Assembly (NCBI GenBank): GCA_937916395.1
Contig: CALFTN010000059.1
Coordinates: 124,001 to 188,000, forward strand
Source: an uncultured Clostridia bacterium
Lineage (GTDB): Bacteria; Bacillota; Clostridia; Oscillospirales; Acutalibacteraceae
Length of the DNA: 64,000 bases
Direction of reading: 5' to 3'
Shown here piece after piece: positions 45,631 to 54,715 of this stretch. The position numbers and the translations under genes are program-made. The notes under the pieces are model-generated. The model did no database searches and was not told the origin of the DNA. It was given only the letters and a program-made list of their open reading frames with translations. Numbering within the stretch: position 1 is the stretch's first letter; each line of letters starts with the position of its first letter.

Positions 45631-46950
45631 ATGAAAATAACATTTATGGGTGCTGGTAGTAGTGTATTTGCACGTAATGTTTTAGGTGACTGTATGTGCT
45701 CTGAAGCACTTCGTGACAGTGTTTTTGCTCTTTATGACATTGATGGTGAAAGACTTGAACAGAGCAGAACAATTTTAGAAGCAATCCGCAAAACAAAAGG
45801 CGGTTACGGTAAAATTGAGTGCTATTTAGGTGTTGAAAACAGAAAAGATGCTTTACGTGGCGCAAATTTTGTTATCAATGCTATTCAGGTTGGTCTTTAT
45901 GACCCTTGCACAATTATAGATTTTGAAGTTCCTAAAAAATATGGTCTTCGTCAGACTATTGGCGATACTTTAGGTATCGGCGGAATTATGAGAGGTCTTC
46001 GTACAATTCCTGTTATGGCAGATTTTGCACGTGATATGGAAGAAGTTTGCCCTGATGCATGGTTTTTAAACTACACAAACCCAATGGCTATTCTTTCAGG
46101 CTATATGCAACGTTACACAGGTGTTAAAACTGTTGGTCTTTGTCACAGTGTTCAGACTTGCTCAAGCGATTTATTCGAGCAGTTGGGTATGGAGGATAAA
46201 TTAGAAGGCAGACGTGAGCTTATTGCCGGTATCAACCACATGGCATGGCTTCTTGAAATTAAAGATAAAGATAACAACGATTTATATCCAGAAATCAAAA
46301 AGAGAATTGACGCAAAACTTAATGACCCTACATTTGAAAACAAGGTTCGTCTTGAATATATCAAGAACTTTGGCTATTACTGCACGGAATCAAGTGAACA
46401 CAATGCAGAATACAATATGTTCTACATAAAGAGTAAATACCCTGAGCTTATTGAAAAATATAATATTCCTCTTGATGAATATCCAAGAAGATGCATTGAG
46501 CAGATTGCAAACTGGAAGAAAGATTATCAGGAAATGCTCGAAAAAGGTGTAAGAGAGCACGAGCGTTCAAAAGAGTACGCTTCTCATATCATTGAATCAA
46601 TCGTTACAAACACCCCTTATGAAATCGGTGGTAACGTGCTTAATGAAGATCGTCTTATTACAAATCTTCCTAAAGAAGCTTGTGTTGAGGTGCCTTGCCT
46701 TGTAAACGGAATGGGTGTAAGACCTTGCTATGTAGGCGCATTACCAGTTCAATGTGCTGCTATGAATATGACGAATATTAATGTTCAGCTTCTCACAATT
46801 GAAGCAGCAAGAACACTTAAAAAAGAACACATTTACCAAGCAGCAATGCTCGACCCACACACAGGCAGTGAGCTCAATATTGACACTATTAAAAAGATGG
46901 TTGACGACTTAATCGAAGCACACGGAGATTATTTACCTAAATATAACTAA
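45631..46950 (+). CDS. melA: GH4 family glycosidase, alpha-galactosidase-like
   Basis: The 439-residue protein has the GH4 NAD loop FMGAGSSVF, NYTNPMAIL (147-155), the metal-binding cysteine in GLCHSVQ (C171) and GINHMAWLLEI (H203). GH4 enzymes use NAD+ and Mn2+ and a redox-assisted elimination. The CHS form fits alpha-galactosidases (MelA) and close relatives such as alpha-glucuronidases rather than the 6-phospho-glucosidases. The ATG at 45631 follows GGAGG by 7 bases; an earlier in-frame TTG at 45607 was not used. Confidence 0.88.
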   Translation: MKITFMGAGSSVFARNVLGDCMCSEALRDSVFALYDIDGERLEQSRTILEAIRKTKGGYGKIECYLGVENRKDALRGANFVINAIQVGLYDPCTIIDFEVPKKYGLRQTIGDTLGIGGIMRGLRTIPVMADFARDMEEVCPDAWFLNYTNPMAILSGYMQRYTGVKTVGLCHSVQTCSSDLFEQLGMEDKLEGRRELIAGINHMAWLLEIKDKDNNDLYPEIKKRIDAKLNDPTFENKVRLEYIKNFGYYCTESSEHNAEYNMFYIKSKYPELIEKYNIPLDEYPRRCIEQIANWKKDYQEMLEKGVREHERSKEYASHIIESIVTNTPYEIGGNVLNEDRLITNLPKEACVEVPCLVNGMGVRPCYVGALPVQCAAMNMTNINVQLLTIEAARTLKKEHIYQAAMLDPHTGSELNIDTIKKMVDDLIEAHGDYLPKYN

Positions 46951-46963
46951 GGAGCGAAGAAAA

Positions 46964-47428
46964 ATGATAATAACAAACATAGCTTCAAAAGATTTAGAGA
47001 GCTTTAAGAATATTCACCCTCGTTTTAATGCGGCGTTTGAATTTATTAAAAAAGCCGTAAATGAAAATCTTAGCGAGGGCGATTATGAAATAGACGGCAA
47101 AAATATTTACGCGTTTATATCATCATATAAAACAAAAACTGAGGCAGAGTGCAAATTTGAAGCTCACAGAAAATATATTGATATTCAGTGTATTATCAGT
47201 GGTAATGAGGTTATCGGTTTCGAGAATCCTCACGAGGTTGAGCTTTTAGAGGATTATAAGGACGGCAACGATATTTGTTTTTATAGTTTAAATAAAAATT
47301 ATGACAAAATTGTGCTTAAAAATGGCGAGTTTGCAATTATTATGACCGATGAATTACATGCACCATGTCTTAGTGTGGATGATGTTCCTGGGGATGTAAA
47401 AAAAGTAGTTGTGAAAATATTAGCGTAA
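46964..47428 (+). CDS. YhcH/YjgK/YiaL family protein (DUF386)
   Basis: The 154-residue cupin-like protein has the family segment FEAHRKYIDIQCIISGNEVIG and ends with FAIIMTDELHAPCL, whose histidines and acids bind a metal. Relatives accompany sugar catabolic genes and include the small subunit of the evolved beta-galactosidase; an anomerase or epimerase-like role is often suggested. It follows the GH4 gene by 13 bases. Confidence 0.9.
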   Translation: MIITNIASKDLESFKNIHPRFNAAFEFIKKAVNENLSEGDYEIDGKNIYAFISSYKTKTEAECKFEAHRKYIDIQCIISGNEVIGFENPHEVELLEDYKDGNDICFYSLNKNYDKIVLKNGEFAIIMTDELHAPCLSVDDVPGDVKKVVVKILA

Positions 47429-47450
47429 AAAATATATAAGAAATTTCGAT

Positions 47451-47485
47451 AAAATCCGACAAATTTTTGAAATTTGTCGGATTTT
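47451..47485 (+). terminator. Terminator after the galactoside operon
   Basis: AAAATCCGACAAATTT and AAATTTGTCGGATTTT form a perfect 16-bp stem with a TTG loop. Its arm ends in TTTT and another TTTTT follows after GGCTG. It separates the sugar operon from the second polysaccharide locus. Confidence 0.8.
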
Positions 47486-47550
47486 GGCTGTTTTTACCTT
47501 AATTAGTTCAAAATACCTATAAAATTAGAGGAATATATTTGTATAAAGTA

Positions 47551-47579
47551 TTGCAAAAATCGACAGATTGTGTTATTAT
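47551..47579 (+). promoter_or_regulatory. Sigma-A-type promoter for the second polysaccharide operon
   Basis: TTGCAA (47551-47556) and TATTAT (47574-47579) are spaced by 17 bp. A second TATAAT at 47596-47601 lacks a matching -35. Confidence 0.6.
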
Positions 47580-47602
47580 TACAAAGAATATAGAGTATAA
47601 TG

Positions 47603-47641
47603 TCTAAAAATGTGTCCTGTAGTGAAGCGGAGATTTTTAGA
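47603..47641 (+). promoter_or_regulatory. 9-bp inverted repeat in the leader of the second operon
   Basis: TCTAAAAAT (47603-47611) and ATTTTTAGA (47633-47641) are perfect inverted repeats around a 21-base loop, between the promoter and the PGT start. It could be an RNA stem in the 5' leader or a protein-binding palindrome. Confidence 0.4.
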
Positions 47642-47662
47642 TGTTGAAATTCAGGTGAAAAA

Positions 47663-48352
47663 ATGGAAGAAATTAAAACTGCAGCTACTGCAAGTGAAGT
47701 TAATATAGAAACAGCCGAAGAAGTTCAGATTATTAAGAATGACATTGGTTTTAAGAAAAAACCAATTTATGATTTTATTAAAAGAATGGTGGATATTCTT
47801 GTATCAGTTGTGGCTCTTACAGTGGGCCTTCCTGTGTTTATAATAATTGCTTTAATTATTATGATAGATGATTTTGGCAATCCATTTTATATGCAGGAAA
47901 GAATCGGAAAAAACGGTAAAGCCTTTAATATGCTTAAGTTCAGAACAATGTATCGTCACGCTGATGCTATGAAGGTTGACTTAATGGCAGGCAATGAGTA
48001 TGAGTCTGTTCATTTTAAAATGTCAAATGACCCAAGAATTACAAGGGTTGGCAAGATTCTAAGAAGAACAAGCCTTGACGAGCTTCCGCAAATTATAAAT
48101 ATATTAACTGGCTCGATGACAATTATTGGTCCCAGACCATTTTTAAGAGTTGAGCAGGACCAATTACCAGCTGACAGACTTTTGGTAAAACCAGGTCTTT
48201 CGTGCTACTGGCAGCTTGCAGATACAGTTAAAATGTCTAACGAAGAGCAGTTAGAGTTAGACTATAAATATATAAGAATTCGTTCAGTCAAAACAGATTT
48301 AGAAATCATTTTCAAGACAATTATGTCGGTGGTTAAGGGAATGAACACATAA
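47663..48352 (+). CDS. Undecaprenyl-phosphate sugar phosphotransferase
   Basis: The 229-residue protein has a polar N-terminus of about 40 residues, one membrane segment (about 50-72) and the sugar transferase domain with MLKFRTMYRHAD, the catalytic DE pair in RRTSLDELPQI, IGPRPFLRVEQD and KPGLSCYWQLAD. It loads the first sugar phosphate onto the lipid carrier and so starts the second locus. The AGGTGA site is 6 bases from the ATG. Confidence 0.92.
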   Translation: MEEIKTAATASEVNIETAEEVQIIKNDIGFKKKPIYDFIKRMVDILVSVVALTVGLPVFIIIALIIMIDDFGNPFYMQERIGKNGKAFNMLKFRTMYRHADAMKVDLMAGNEYESVHFKMSNDPRITRVGKILRRTSLDELPQIINILTGSMTIIGPRPFLRVEQDQLPADRLLVKPGLSCYWQLADTVKMSNEEQLELDYKYIRIRSVKTDLEIIFKTIMSVVKGMNT

Positions 48353-48369
48353 AGAAATGTGGTGTAATA

Positions 48370-49137
48370 ATGGGGTTTGAGCACAAGATAAATAAAAATG
48401 ACGTGCCTGTGTGTAATATTATGGGTGTCAATATTGCAGCTATAAATATGGATTGGCTTTTGGATTTTACAGATAGGAACATTAGTAATTTATCTGGCGA
48501 CTATATGTGTATTTCTAACGTTCATACAACGGTTACTGCGTATGAAAGTGATGATTATTGCGAAGTTCAGAATAATGCGGTTTTAGCTATACCAGATGGC
48601 GGACCTATCGCATCGTTGGTACAAAAGCGTGGTAATAACAATGCTAAGAGAACGACCGGTCCGGATTATCTAGAAGAGATTTTAAAAATATCAGCTGAAA
48701 AGGGTTGGAAGCATTATTTTTATGGTTCAACAGAAGAAACTATAAATAAATTGAAAATAATGTTAGAAGAAAAATATAATGGCGTTCAGGTAGTTGGTAT
48801 GTATAGCCCACCATTCAGAGAGCTTACTACTGAAGAAGAAGAGCGTATTATTGCTGAAATAAATGAAGCTCAGCCGGATTTTATATGGGTAGGTTTAGGT
48901 GCACCGAAGCAAGAAGTCTGGATGGCAGAACACCAAGGTAAAGTAAAAGGCTTTATGGTAGGCGTCGGAGCTGCATTTGATTATATGGTCGGTAATATTT
49001 CAAGAGCACCTGAATGGATGCAGAATCATAATTTAGAATGGCTTTACAGGCTATTACAAGACCCAAAAAGATTATTTTATAGATATCTTTATACAAACCC
49101 TAAATTTATATGGCATGCGATAGTAAAAGGAAGATGA
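48370..49137 (+). CDS. WecB/TagA/CpsF family glycosyltransferase (GT26)
   Basis: The 255-residue protein has the GT26 sequence marks NVHTTVTAYESDDY, AIPDGGPIAS, KRTTGPDYLEEI, HYFYGSTEET and WVGLGAPKQEVWMAEH. It usually adds the second sugar, often an N-acetylmannosamine or glucuronate type residue, to the lipid-linked monosaccharide. Its place right after the PGT fits that. Confidence 0.93.
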   Translation: MGFEHKINKNDVPVCNIMGVNIAAINMDWLLDFTDRNISNLSGDYMCISNVHTTVTAYESDDYCEVQNNAVLAIPDGGPIASLVQKRGNNNAKRTTGPDYLEEILKISAEKGWKHYFYGSTEETINKLKIMLEEKYNGVQVVGMYSPPFRELTTEEEERIIAEINEAQPDFIWVGLGAPKQEVWMAEHQGKVKGFMVGVGAAFDYMVGNISRAPEWMQNHNLEWLYRLLQDPKRLFYRYLYTNPKFIWHAIVKGR

Positions 49138-49138
49138 A

Positions 49139-50215
49139 ATGCAAGAGAAGATAGAGTTAGAAAAAAAACCAAGAGTTTTATTGGTTGGTCCAGGTTTAAA
49201 CGTAAAGGGCGGAATAACAACCGTACTTAATTCGTATTTGGATTCCGAGTTAGTAGAAAAAGTTGAGTTTGGATTTGTACCGACGATGGAAGATGGTTCG
49301 AAATTAAAAAAACTTTTTGTTGCAATAAAAGGATATTTTTTGTTTTTAAAATTGGTGAACGAGTATGATATTGTTCACATTCATATGGCAGCACAAGCGA
49401 GTTTTATAAGAAAATCATTATTTGTAAGACAGGCTTATAAGAAAAATAAAAAAATAATTATACACCAACACGCAGGTAGTTTTGACAGTTTCTTCATTGA
49501 AGAATCGTCTGCAAAAAGGAAAGAACAAATAAAAAAAGTGTTTTCTATGGCAGAAAAAGTTGTTGTTCTTTCTGAGGAATGGAAAACATTTTTTGTCCAA
49601 AATGAAATTTCCTCTTCAGAAAAAACTCTTGTTGTTCATAATGGAGTAAAAATTCCTATAAAGAAAGAAAAAGATTATACAAATAAGAACGTTATGTTCT
49701 TAGGTAGATTAGATGAGAAAAAAGGGATATATGACTTAATAAAAGCGATTCCACAAATACTTAAAATGTGCCCAGATGCAGAGTTCTATTTTGCTGGTGA
49801 TGGTGAAATGCAAAAATCTAAAGAGTTAGTGGAAAAGTTAGATCTTAATAAACAAGTGCATTTTGAGGGTTGGATTGCAAAAAATGAAAAAGAGGCATTG
49901 TTTGAAAAATGTAGTGTATTTGTTTTGCCTACATATTTTGAAGCGATGCCAATGTCTGTTTTAGAGGCAATGAGTTATGGTTTAGCGACAATAACAACAG
50001 AAGTAGGAGGTATTCCTCAGATAATTCAAAATGGTGAAAATGGTGTGTTTATTACACCGGGTGATATTAACGAAATTGCTGAAACTACAACGGCAATATT
50101 ATTGGATGAAGAAAAGAAAAAATTTTTAGGAGAAAATGCCATAGATAAAATAAAAAATGATTTTTCTGAGGATAGTGTAGTAGAGAAGGTATACCAAGTA
50201 TATTTAGATTTATAA
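49139..50215 (+). CDS. Glycosyltransferase family 4
   Basis: The 358-residue GT-B enzyme has GPGLNVKGGITTVLNSYL in the N-terminal domain, MFLGRLDEKKGIYDLIKAI at the second domain, and PTYFEAMPMSVLEAMSYGLATI in the donor site (E-x7-E). It starts one base after the GT26 stop codon and adds a sugar of the second repeat unit. Confidence 0.92.
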   Translation: MQEKIELEKKPRVLLVGPGLNVKGGITTVLNSYLDSELVEKVEFGFVPTMEDGSKLKKLFVAIKGYFLFLKLVNEYDIVHIHMAAQASFIRKSLFVRQAYKKNKKIIIHQHAGSFDSFFIEESSAKRKEQIKKVFSMAEKVVVLSEEWKTFFVQNEISSSEKTLVVHNGVKIPIKKEKDYTNKNVMFLGRLDEKKGIYDLIKAIPQILKMCPDAEFYFAGDGEMQKSKELVEKLDLNKQVHFEGWIAKNEKEALFEKCSVFVLPTYFEAMPMSVLEAMSYGLATITTEVGGIPQIIQNGENGVFITPGDINEIAETTTAILLDEEKKKFLGENAIDKIKNDFSEDSVVEKVYQVYLDL

Positions 50216-50255
50216 GCACACAAAGCAATTAATATAAAAGAATGGAGAGGTGAGT

Positions 50256-51545
50256 ATGTTAAAGACGAAGAGAGAATATTACGTTTTTTTAGTGATTTTA
50301 TATTTATTTGTATTTCAGTTTGCTATAATGCGATATCTTACTGTGTTCAAATATTTAGATGAATTATATGCAGTCTTAGCAATACCACTTTTCGTATGGA
50401 ATTATAGGGATAGATTGAAATTAATCATTTTAAATTTCAATAAAAAGAAAACTAATAATATAGAGTATTTAAAAAGAGGCTTTAAATCAACAAAAGCCAA
50501 ATTGCTACTTGCAATCAGTACCTTTGTTTTAATTGGACTTGTAGGAAATATTATATATGGTTATCAAAGCTTTATAGCAATAGCAATAGATATACTCTTA
50601 AATGTTAAATTTGTTTTAGGAATATTCACAACATTTTATATTTTCAAAAATATTAATCTTTTGGATTACAAACAAGAAATTTCAAAGCATATACACATTA
50701 TAATTTCGGCACTTTTTGTTTTGTTGCTTGTTGATGTGATTTTTGAGATTTTTCCTTGCTATGAGATAAGATATGGATTAAGGTCGGAACAGTTGTATTA
50801 TACTCATCCGACAGAATTAGCATCTGTTTCCTTTTTCTTGTTGCTGCTAAATATTCTTTTTTCGGTAAAAACAGATAAAAAAGAGATTATATTTACAATA
50901 TTTTCTTCAGCTCTTGTAGTTTCATCTTTAAGGTTAAAAGCAGTGGCGATAGTTGTTGTTTTTCTTGCTACATGGCTTTGGATAGTTTTAATGAAAAAGC
51001 AGATAAAACCATGGCAACTTATTGTGTTTGCTCCAGTAGCCATTTATATTGCATGGGATCAAGTGTATTTTTATTTCTTTAGTGATGTTAGTAGAGATAC
51101 TGTCAGAGGAGCTCTATCGTTCACTTCAATAAAGATTTTAAAGGATTATTTCCCAATTGGTACAGGTTTAGGAACTTTTGCATCGGCACCAAGTGGCGAT
51201 TATTATTCAAAAGTATATGAAATTTATGGGATAAATGATATTTGGGGATTGACGCCTGAGTGGCCTGAATTTGTTTCGGATTGTTTTTGGCCAATGGTTT
51301 TAGGACAAACTGGATTTTTAGGTTTGGTTATATATGTTTATATTATTATTATGCTTTTTAAAGAGTTAAATAAGCCTTTTAGAACCAATAAAAGTGTTTA
51401 TTTAGCGGGTTTAGGAGCCTTAGTTTACTTGGTTATATCAAGTGTGGCAGAATCTGCATTTGTAAATCCATTAGCTTTACCGTTATCCATGGTTATAGGG
51501 CTTTGTTTTATTTATCAAAATCAACAAAGCAAAGAAACAATATAA
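50256..51545 (+). CDS. O-antigen polymerase family membrane protein (Wzy-like)
   Basis: The 429-residue protein has about eleven membrane helices and a large outer loop near residues 270-360, rich in aromatic residues, ending TPEWPEFVSDCFW. IPLPTGTGLG-like spacing (FPIGTGLGTFAS) before it matches the O-antigen ligase/Wzy superfamily. It is the only polymerase in this operon. The ATG at 50256 has GGAGAGG 5 bases upstream; a GTG two codons earlier lies within that site. Confidence 0.85.
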   Translation: MLKTKREYYVFLVILYLFVFQFAIMRYLTVFKYLDELYAVLAIPLFVWNYRDRLKLIILNFNKKKTNNIEYLKRGFKSTKAKLLLAISTFVLIGLVGNIIYGYQSFIAIAIDILLNVKFVLGIFTTFYIFKNINLLDYKQEISKHIHIIISALFVLLLVDVIFEIFPCYEIRYGLRSEQLYYTHPTELASVSFFLLLLNILFSVKTDKKEIIFTIFSSALVVSSLRLKAVAIVVVFLATWLWIVLMKKQIKPWQLIVFAPVAIYIAWDQVYFYFFSDVSRDTVRGALSFTSIKILKDYFPIGTGLGTFASAPSGDYYSKVYEIYGINDIWGLTPEWPEFVSDCFWPMVLGQTGFLGLVIYVYIIIMLFKELNKPFRTNKSVYLAGLGALVYLVISSVAESAFVNPLALPLSMVIGLCFIYQNQQSKETI

Positions 51546-51606
51546 GTTATTTCGTGGTTTTGTAGAAAAAGTTTATTTAAATATGAATTTGTAGAGGGAC
51601 ATAAAG

Positions 51607-52593
51607 GTGAATAATGCTCTTATTTCAATAATTGTGCCTGTTTATAATGCGAATGCCTTTTTGAAACAATGTCTTGATAGTATTGCTATGCAAACTTATA
51701 CAAATGTAGAAGTAATACTTGTGGATGATGGTTCAACTGATAATAGCGGAGATTTGTGTGACAAATATGCAAAAAAAGATTCGCGATTTAAAGTGCTTCA
51801 CAAGGATAATGAAGGTGTTTCAAAGGCTCGTAATGTTGCACTTGCACAAGCAAAAGGTTCTTTTATTGGTTTTGTGGATAGCGATGATACTATAGAACCA
51901 GATATGTTTGAAATATTATATAATAATCTAATGGACTGTAATGCTGATATATCAATTTGTGACTTGTCACAAATTGAAAATTCATCTGTAAAAAAATGGT
52001 CTAATATCCAAAATAAAACTATCTACAATAGTGAGGATGCACTCAAAGAAGTTTTGTTAGGTAGAGCTTTTTTTGGAGGACCATGTAACAAGCTTTTTAG
52101 AAAAACGATAATTAATGAACTGAAATTTCCAGAAGATATATATTATGGTGAAGACAAAATTTTTGTTGTTGAAGCATTTTTGAACGCAAAAAAGATTGTT
52201 TTTGATCCGAAATCGAAATATAATTATTTTAAACGAGAAAATAGTGCATGTAATGATTTTTTTTCTGAAAAAACATTTACTTTATACATCGCACAATTAA
52301 GAATTGCTGAACAAATTTTAAATAATTGTAATTCAAATGTAAGAAAATACGTACAAACCTCAACGCTACTTTGTGATATTTCACTTTTAGAAAAACTGTA
52401 TTATGATAAAGAAAAGAGAGACGTTTATTGTGAAGTGTTACAAAAAAGTATACGTGAAAACTTCTCTTTAGAAAAGATAAGGGAAATACAAAATTTTCAA
52501 AAAATATCTGTTTTTTTGGCAAGGATTCACTATAAATTATTTTTTGCAATAATACCCTTAAAAGAACTTATTAAAAGATTGAAAAATCGGTGA
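51607..52593 (+). CDS. Glycosyltransferase family 2
   Basis: The 328-residue GT-A enzyme has SIIVPVYNANAFLKQCLDSI, VDDGSTDNSGDLC, GVSKARNVAL and FVDSDDTIEPDMF. It starts with GTG, with GAGGG at 9 bases. The protein is clearly a paralogue of the one at 53680-54657, sharing the YYGEDKIFVVEA-like centre and the C-terminal half, and both lie in tandem with a third GT2. Confidence 0.9.
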   Translation: MNNALISIIVPVYNANAFLKQCLDSIAMQTYTNVEVILVDDGSTDNSGDLCDKYAKKDSRFKVLHKDNEGVSKARNVALAQAKGSFIGFVDSDDTIEPDMFEILYNNLMDCNADISICDLSQIENSSVKKWSNIQNKTIYNSEDALKEVLLGRAFFGGPCNKLFRKTIINELKFPEDIYYGEDKIFVVEAFLNAKKIVFDPKSKYNYFKRENSACNDFFSEKTFTLYIAQLRIAEQILNNCNSNVRKYVQTSTLLCDISLLEKLYYDKEKRDVYCEVLQKSIRENFSLEKIREIQNFQKISVFLARIHYKLFFAIIPLKELIKRLKNR

Positions 52594-52603
52594 ATAAAAT
52601 GAA

Positions 52604-52650
52604 GATTTCAATTCAGTTTCATTGAAACTGTTACAGAGTGAATTGAAAAT
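52604..52650. repeat. Nested inverted repeats between two GT2 genes
   Basis: TTTCAATTCA (52606-52615) pairs with TGAATTGAAA (52639-52648), and within the loop AGTTTC pairs with GAAACT. No U tract follows, so it is not a standard terminator. It may be an mRNA processing or stability element, or a trace of past insertion. Confidence 0.4.
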
Positions 52651-52681
52651 CCAATAATTAATTGAAGTGTGGTATAAAACT

Positions 52682-53608
52682 ATGAACGAACCAATTATTT
52701 CAGTAATAATACCAGTATATAAGGTAGAAAAATATTTAGAAGAATGTGTCAAAAGCGTTATTAATCAAACTTATAAGAATTTAGAAATAATTCTTGTAGA
52801 TGATGGTTCACCAGATTCTTGTCCGATATTGTGCGATGAATGGGCAAAAAGGGATTCTCGTATAGTTGTTATTCATAAAGAGAATGGTGGGTTGTCTTCA
52901 GCAAGAAATGCAGGAGTTGCTATAGCAAAAGGCGAATACATTGGATTTGTTGATAGCGATGATTTTGTAGCGCTTGATATGTATGAAAAAATGTATAATG
53001 CAATTTTGAAAAGCAATGCTGAACTATGCATTTGTGGGATGAAATGGATTAACGAAGATGGAAGTGTTTACGAAAAAATATCTCCATCACCAATAATCGA
53101 CGAGGTTTTAACAAAAGAAGAAGCTTTTTACAAATTGTTTGGTCTAAGTTATTCTTATTATGTTACATCTGTAAATAGATTATATAAAAAAAATATTTTT
53201 GAAAAGGTGGTTTTCCCAGCAGGCAAATTGTATGAAGATGAGTTTACTGCTCATCATTTTTTTGAAGAGTGCGAGAGCATTGTTTGCATAAAAGATGAGT
53301 TGTATTTTTATGTTCAGCACCAAGGAAGTATTACGCATAGTGCGTATACAATAAAAAAAATGGAAGCGGTGGATTCGTCGTATGACCGATATATGTTTTT
53401 TAAAGAAAAAAAAGATAAAGAAAAAATGAAACTTTCTGCTCGACAGATTTATGGAAATTTGTTGAGAAATATAAAAGAAGCAGATGTCTTAGAATTCAAA
53501 GGGATTTTTCGTAAATGGGTTCATGTATGTATAAAGCTTTTATTTCCTGATATTCGTATAGGTAAGTTGTTGTTTTTTTATATTAAACGGATATTAAAAT
53601 GTTTGTAA
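52682..53608 (+). CDS. Glycosyltransferase family 2
   Basis: The 308-residue GT-A enzyme has SVIIPVYKVEKYLEECVKSV, VDDGSPDSC, GGLSSARNAGV and FVDSDDFVALDMY. It adds a sugar with inversion. I chose the ATG at 52682; a GTG five codons upstream is possible because the ribosome site is weak. It is less similar to the two neighbouring GT2 enzymes than they are to each other. Confidence 0.9.
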   Translation: MNEPIISVIIPVYKVEKYLEECVKSVINQTYKNLEIILVDDGSPDSCPILCDEWAKRDSRIVVIHKENGGLSSARNAGVAIAKGEYIGFVDSDDFVALDMYEKMYNAILKSNAELCICGMKWINEDGSVYEKISPSPIIDEVLTKEEAFYKLFGLSYSYYVTSVNRLYKKNIFEKVVFPAGKLYEDEFTAHHFFEECESIVCIKDELYFYVQHQGSITHSAYTIKKMEAVDSSYDRYMFFKEKKDKEKMKLSARQIYGNLLRNIKEADVLEFKGIFRKWVHVCIKLLFPDIRIGKLLFFYIKRILKCL

Positions 53609-53679
53609 CAATTCGGTTAAAACAGAGAATAGTAAATTTATAATAAATAGACTTACTTTTGGATAATAGGGGGTATAGT

Positions 53680-54657
53680 ATGTTAAAAAAAGATAAGTTG
53701 GTTAGTATCGTTGTGCCAGTTTATAATGCTGAAGATTATCTTGAGAGTTGTGTGGATTCATTAATTTCACAAACATATAAGAATATAGAAATAATTCTTG
53801 TAAATGATGGTTCTACGGACCATAGCGTAGAGATTTGTGAAAAATATGCCAAGATGGATTCACGAATTAAAGTAATGCATAAAGAAAATGGAGGGGTTTC
53901 CAGTGCAAGAAATACTGCACTAAAAGAAGCCTCTGGAGACTATGTATGTTTTGTGGATAGCGATGATACAACAAATGAGGATATGATTAGAATTCTTTAT
54001 GATACGATGATTAGCAAAAGTGCTGACATAGTGATATGTTCATATCAACTCGTTTCTGAAGATGGTTTGATTGAGAATGTTTCAGTTACAAAAGATGTGG
54101 AATTTACAACAAGAGAGGCATTGAAAGATGTATTGTTAACCAAAACATTCACAGGAAGCCCTTGGGGAAAATTATTCAAAACAGAAAAAGTGAAAACTCT
54201 AAGTTTTGATGAAGATATTTTTTTTGGTGAAGATATGCTTTTTGTAGTGAAAGCTATAAAAAATGCTGAGAAGATTGTATTTATACCATTGCCATACTAT
54301 AATTATAATATCAGAGAAAACAGTGCAAGCACGAGTTTTTTTAACGATAAAAGGTTTAGTGATTTAATTTCAAGACAAAGAATTTATGGTGAAATTTCTC
54401 AAATGAATGACCGAGAATTAACAGAATATGCCCATGTCTCTATTATTTTGGCGGATATCATAATGTTACAACAATTGTTTTATGAAAAGTCGATTCATAA
54501 AAAATATTGTAAAGATATAGAAAAAAGTGTAAGGAACAATTTTAGTTTTAAATTTATTAAAATACTAGGCTTAAAAAATACAATTAGAGCTATTTCTATT
54601 TGTTTTTCGTTTAAATTATTTAATATATTAATGGGTATAGAGAATGTTTTGAAATAA
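53680..54657 (+). CDS. Glycosyltransferase family 2
   Basis: The 325-residue GT-A enzyme has SIVVPVYNAEDYLESCVDSL, NDGSTDHSVEIC, GGVSSARNTAL and CFVDSDDTTNEDM. The ATG at 53680 follows AGGGGG by 6 bases; an in-frame TTG at 53659 was not used. It is a diverged tandem copy of the protein at 51607-52593, with similar length and C-terminal pattern (IRENSAS, KSVRNNFS). Confidence 0.91.
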   Translation: MLKKDKLVSIVVPVYNAEDYLESCVDSLISQTYKNIEIILVNDGSTDHSVEICEKYAKMDSRIKVMHKENGGVSSARNTALKEASGDYVCFVDSDDTTNEDMIRILYDTMISKSADIVICSYQLVSEDGLIENVSVTKDVEFTTREALKDVLLTKTFTGSPWGKLFKTEKVKTLSFDEDIFFGEDMLFVVKAIKNAEKIVFIPLPYYNYNIRENSASTSFFNDKRFSDLISRQRIYGEISQMNDRELTEYAHVSIILADIIMLQQLFYEKSIHKKYCKDIEKSVRNNFSFKFIKILGLKNTIRAISICFSFKLFNILMGIENVLK

Positions 54658-54715
54658 TTAAAAGTGGTGTTAAAGTTATTCGGTTTTACCCCACCTTTGT
54701 GCAAGGAGTAAGAAG

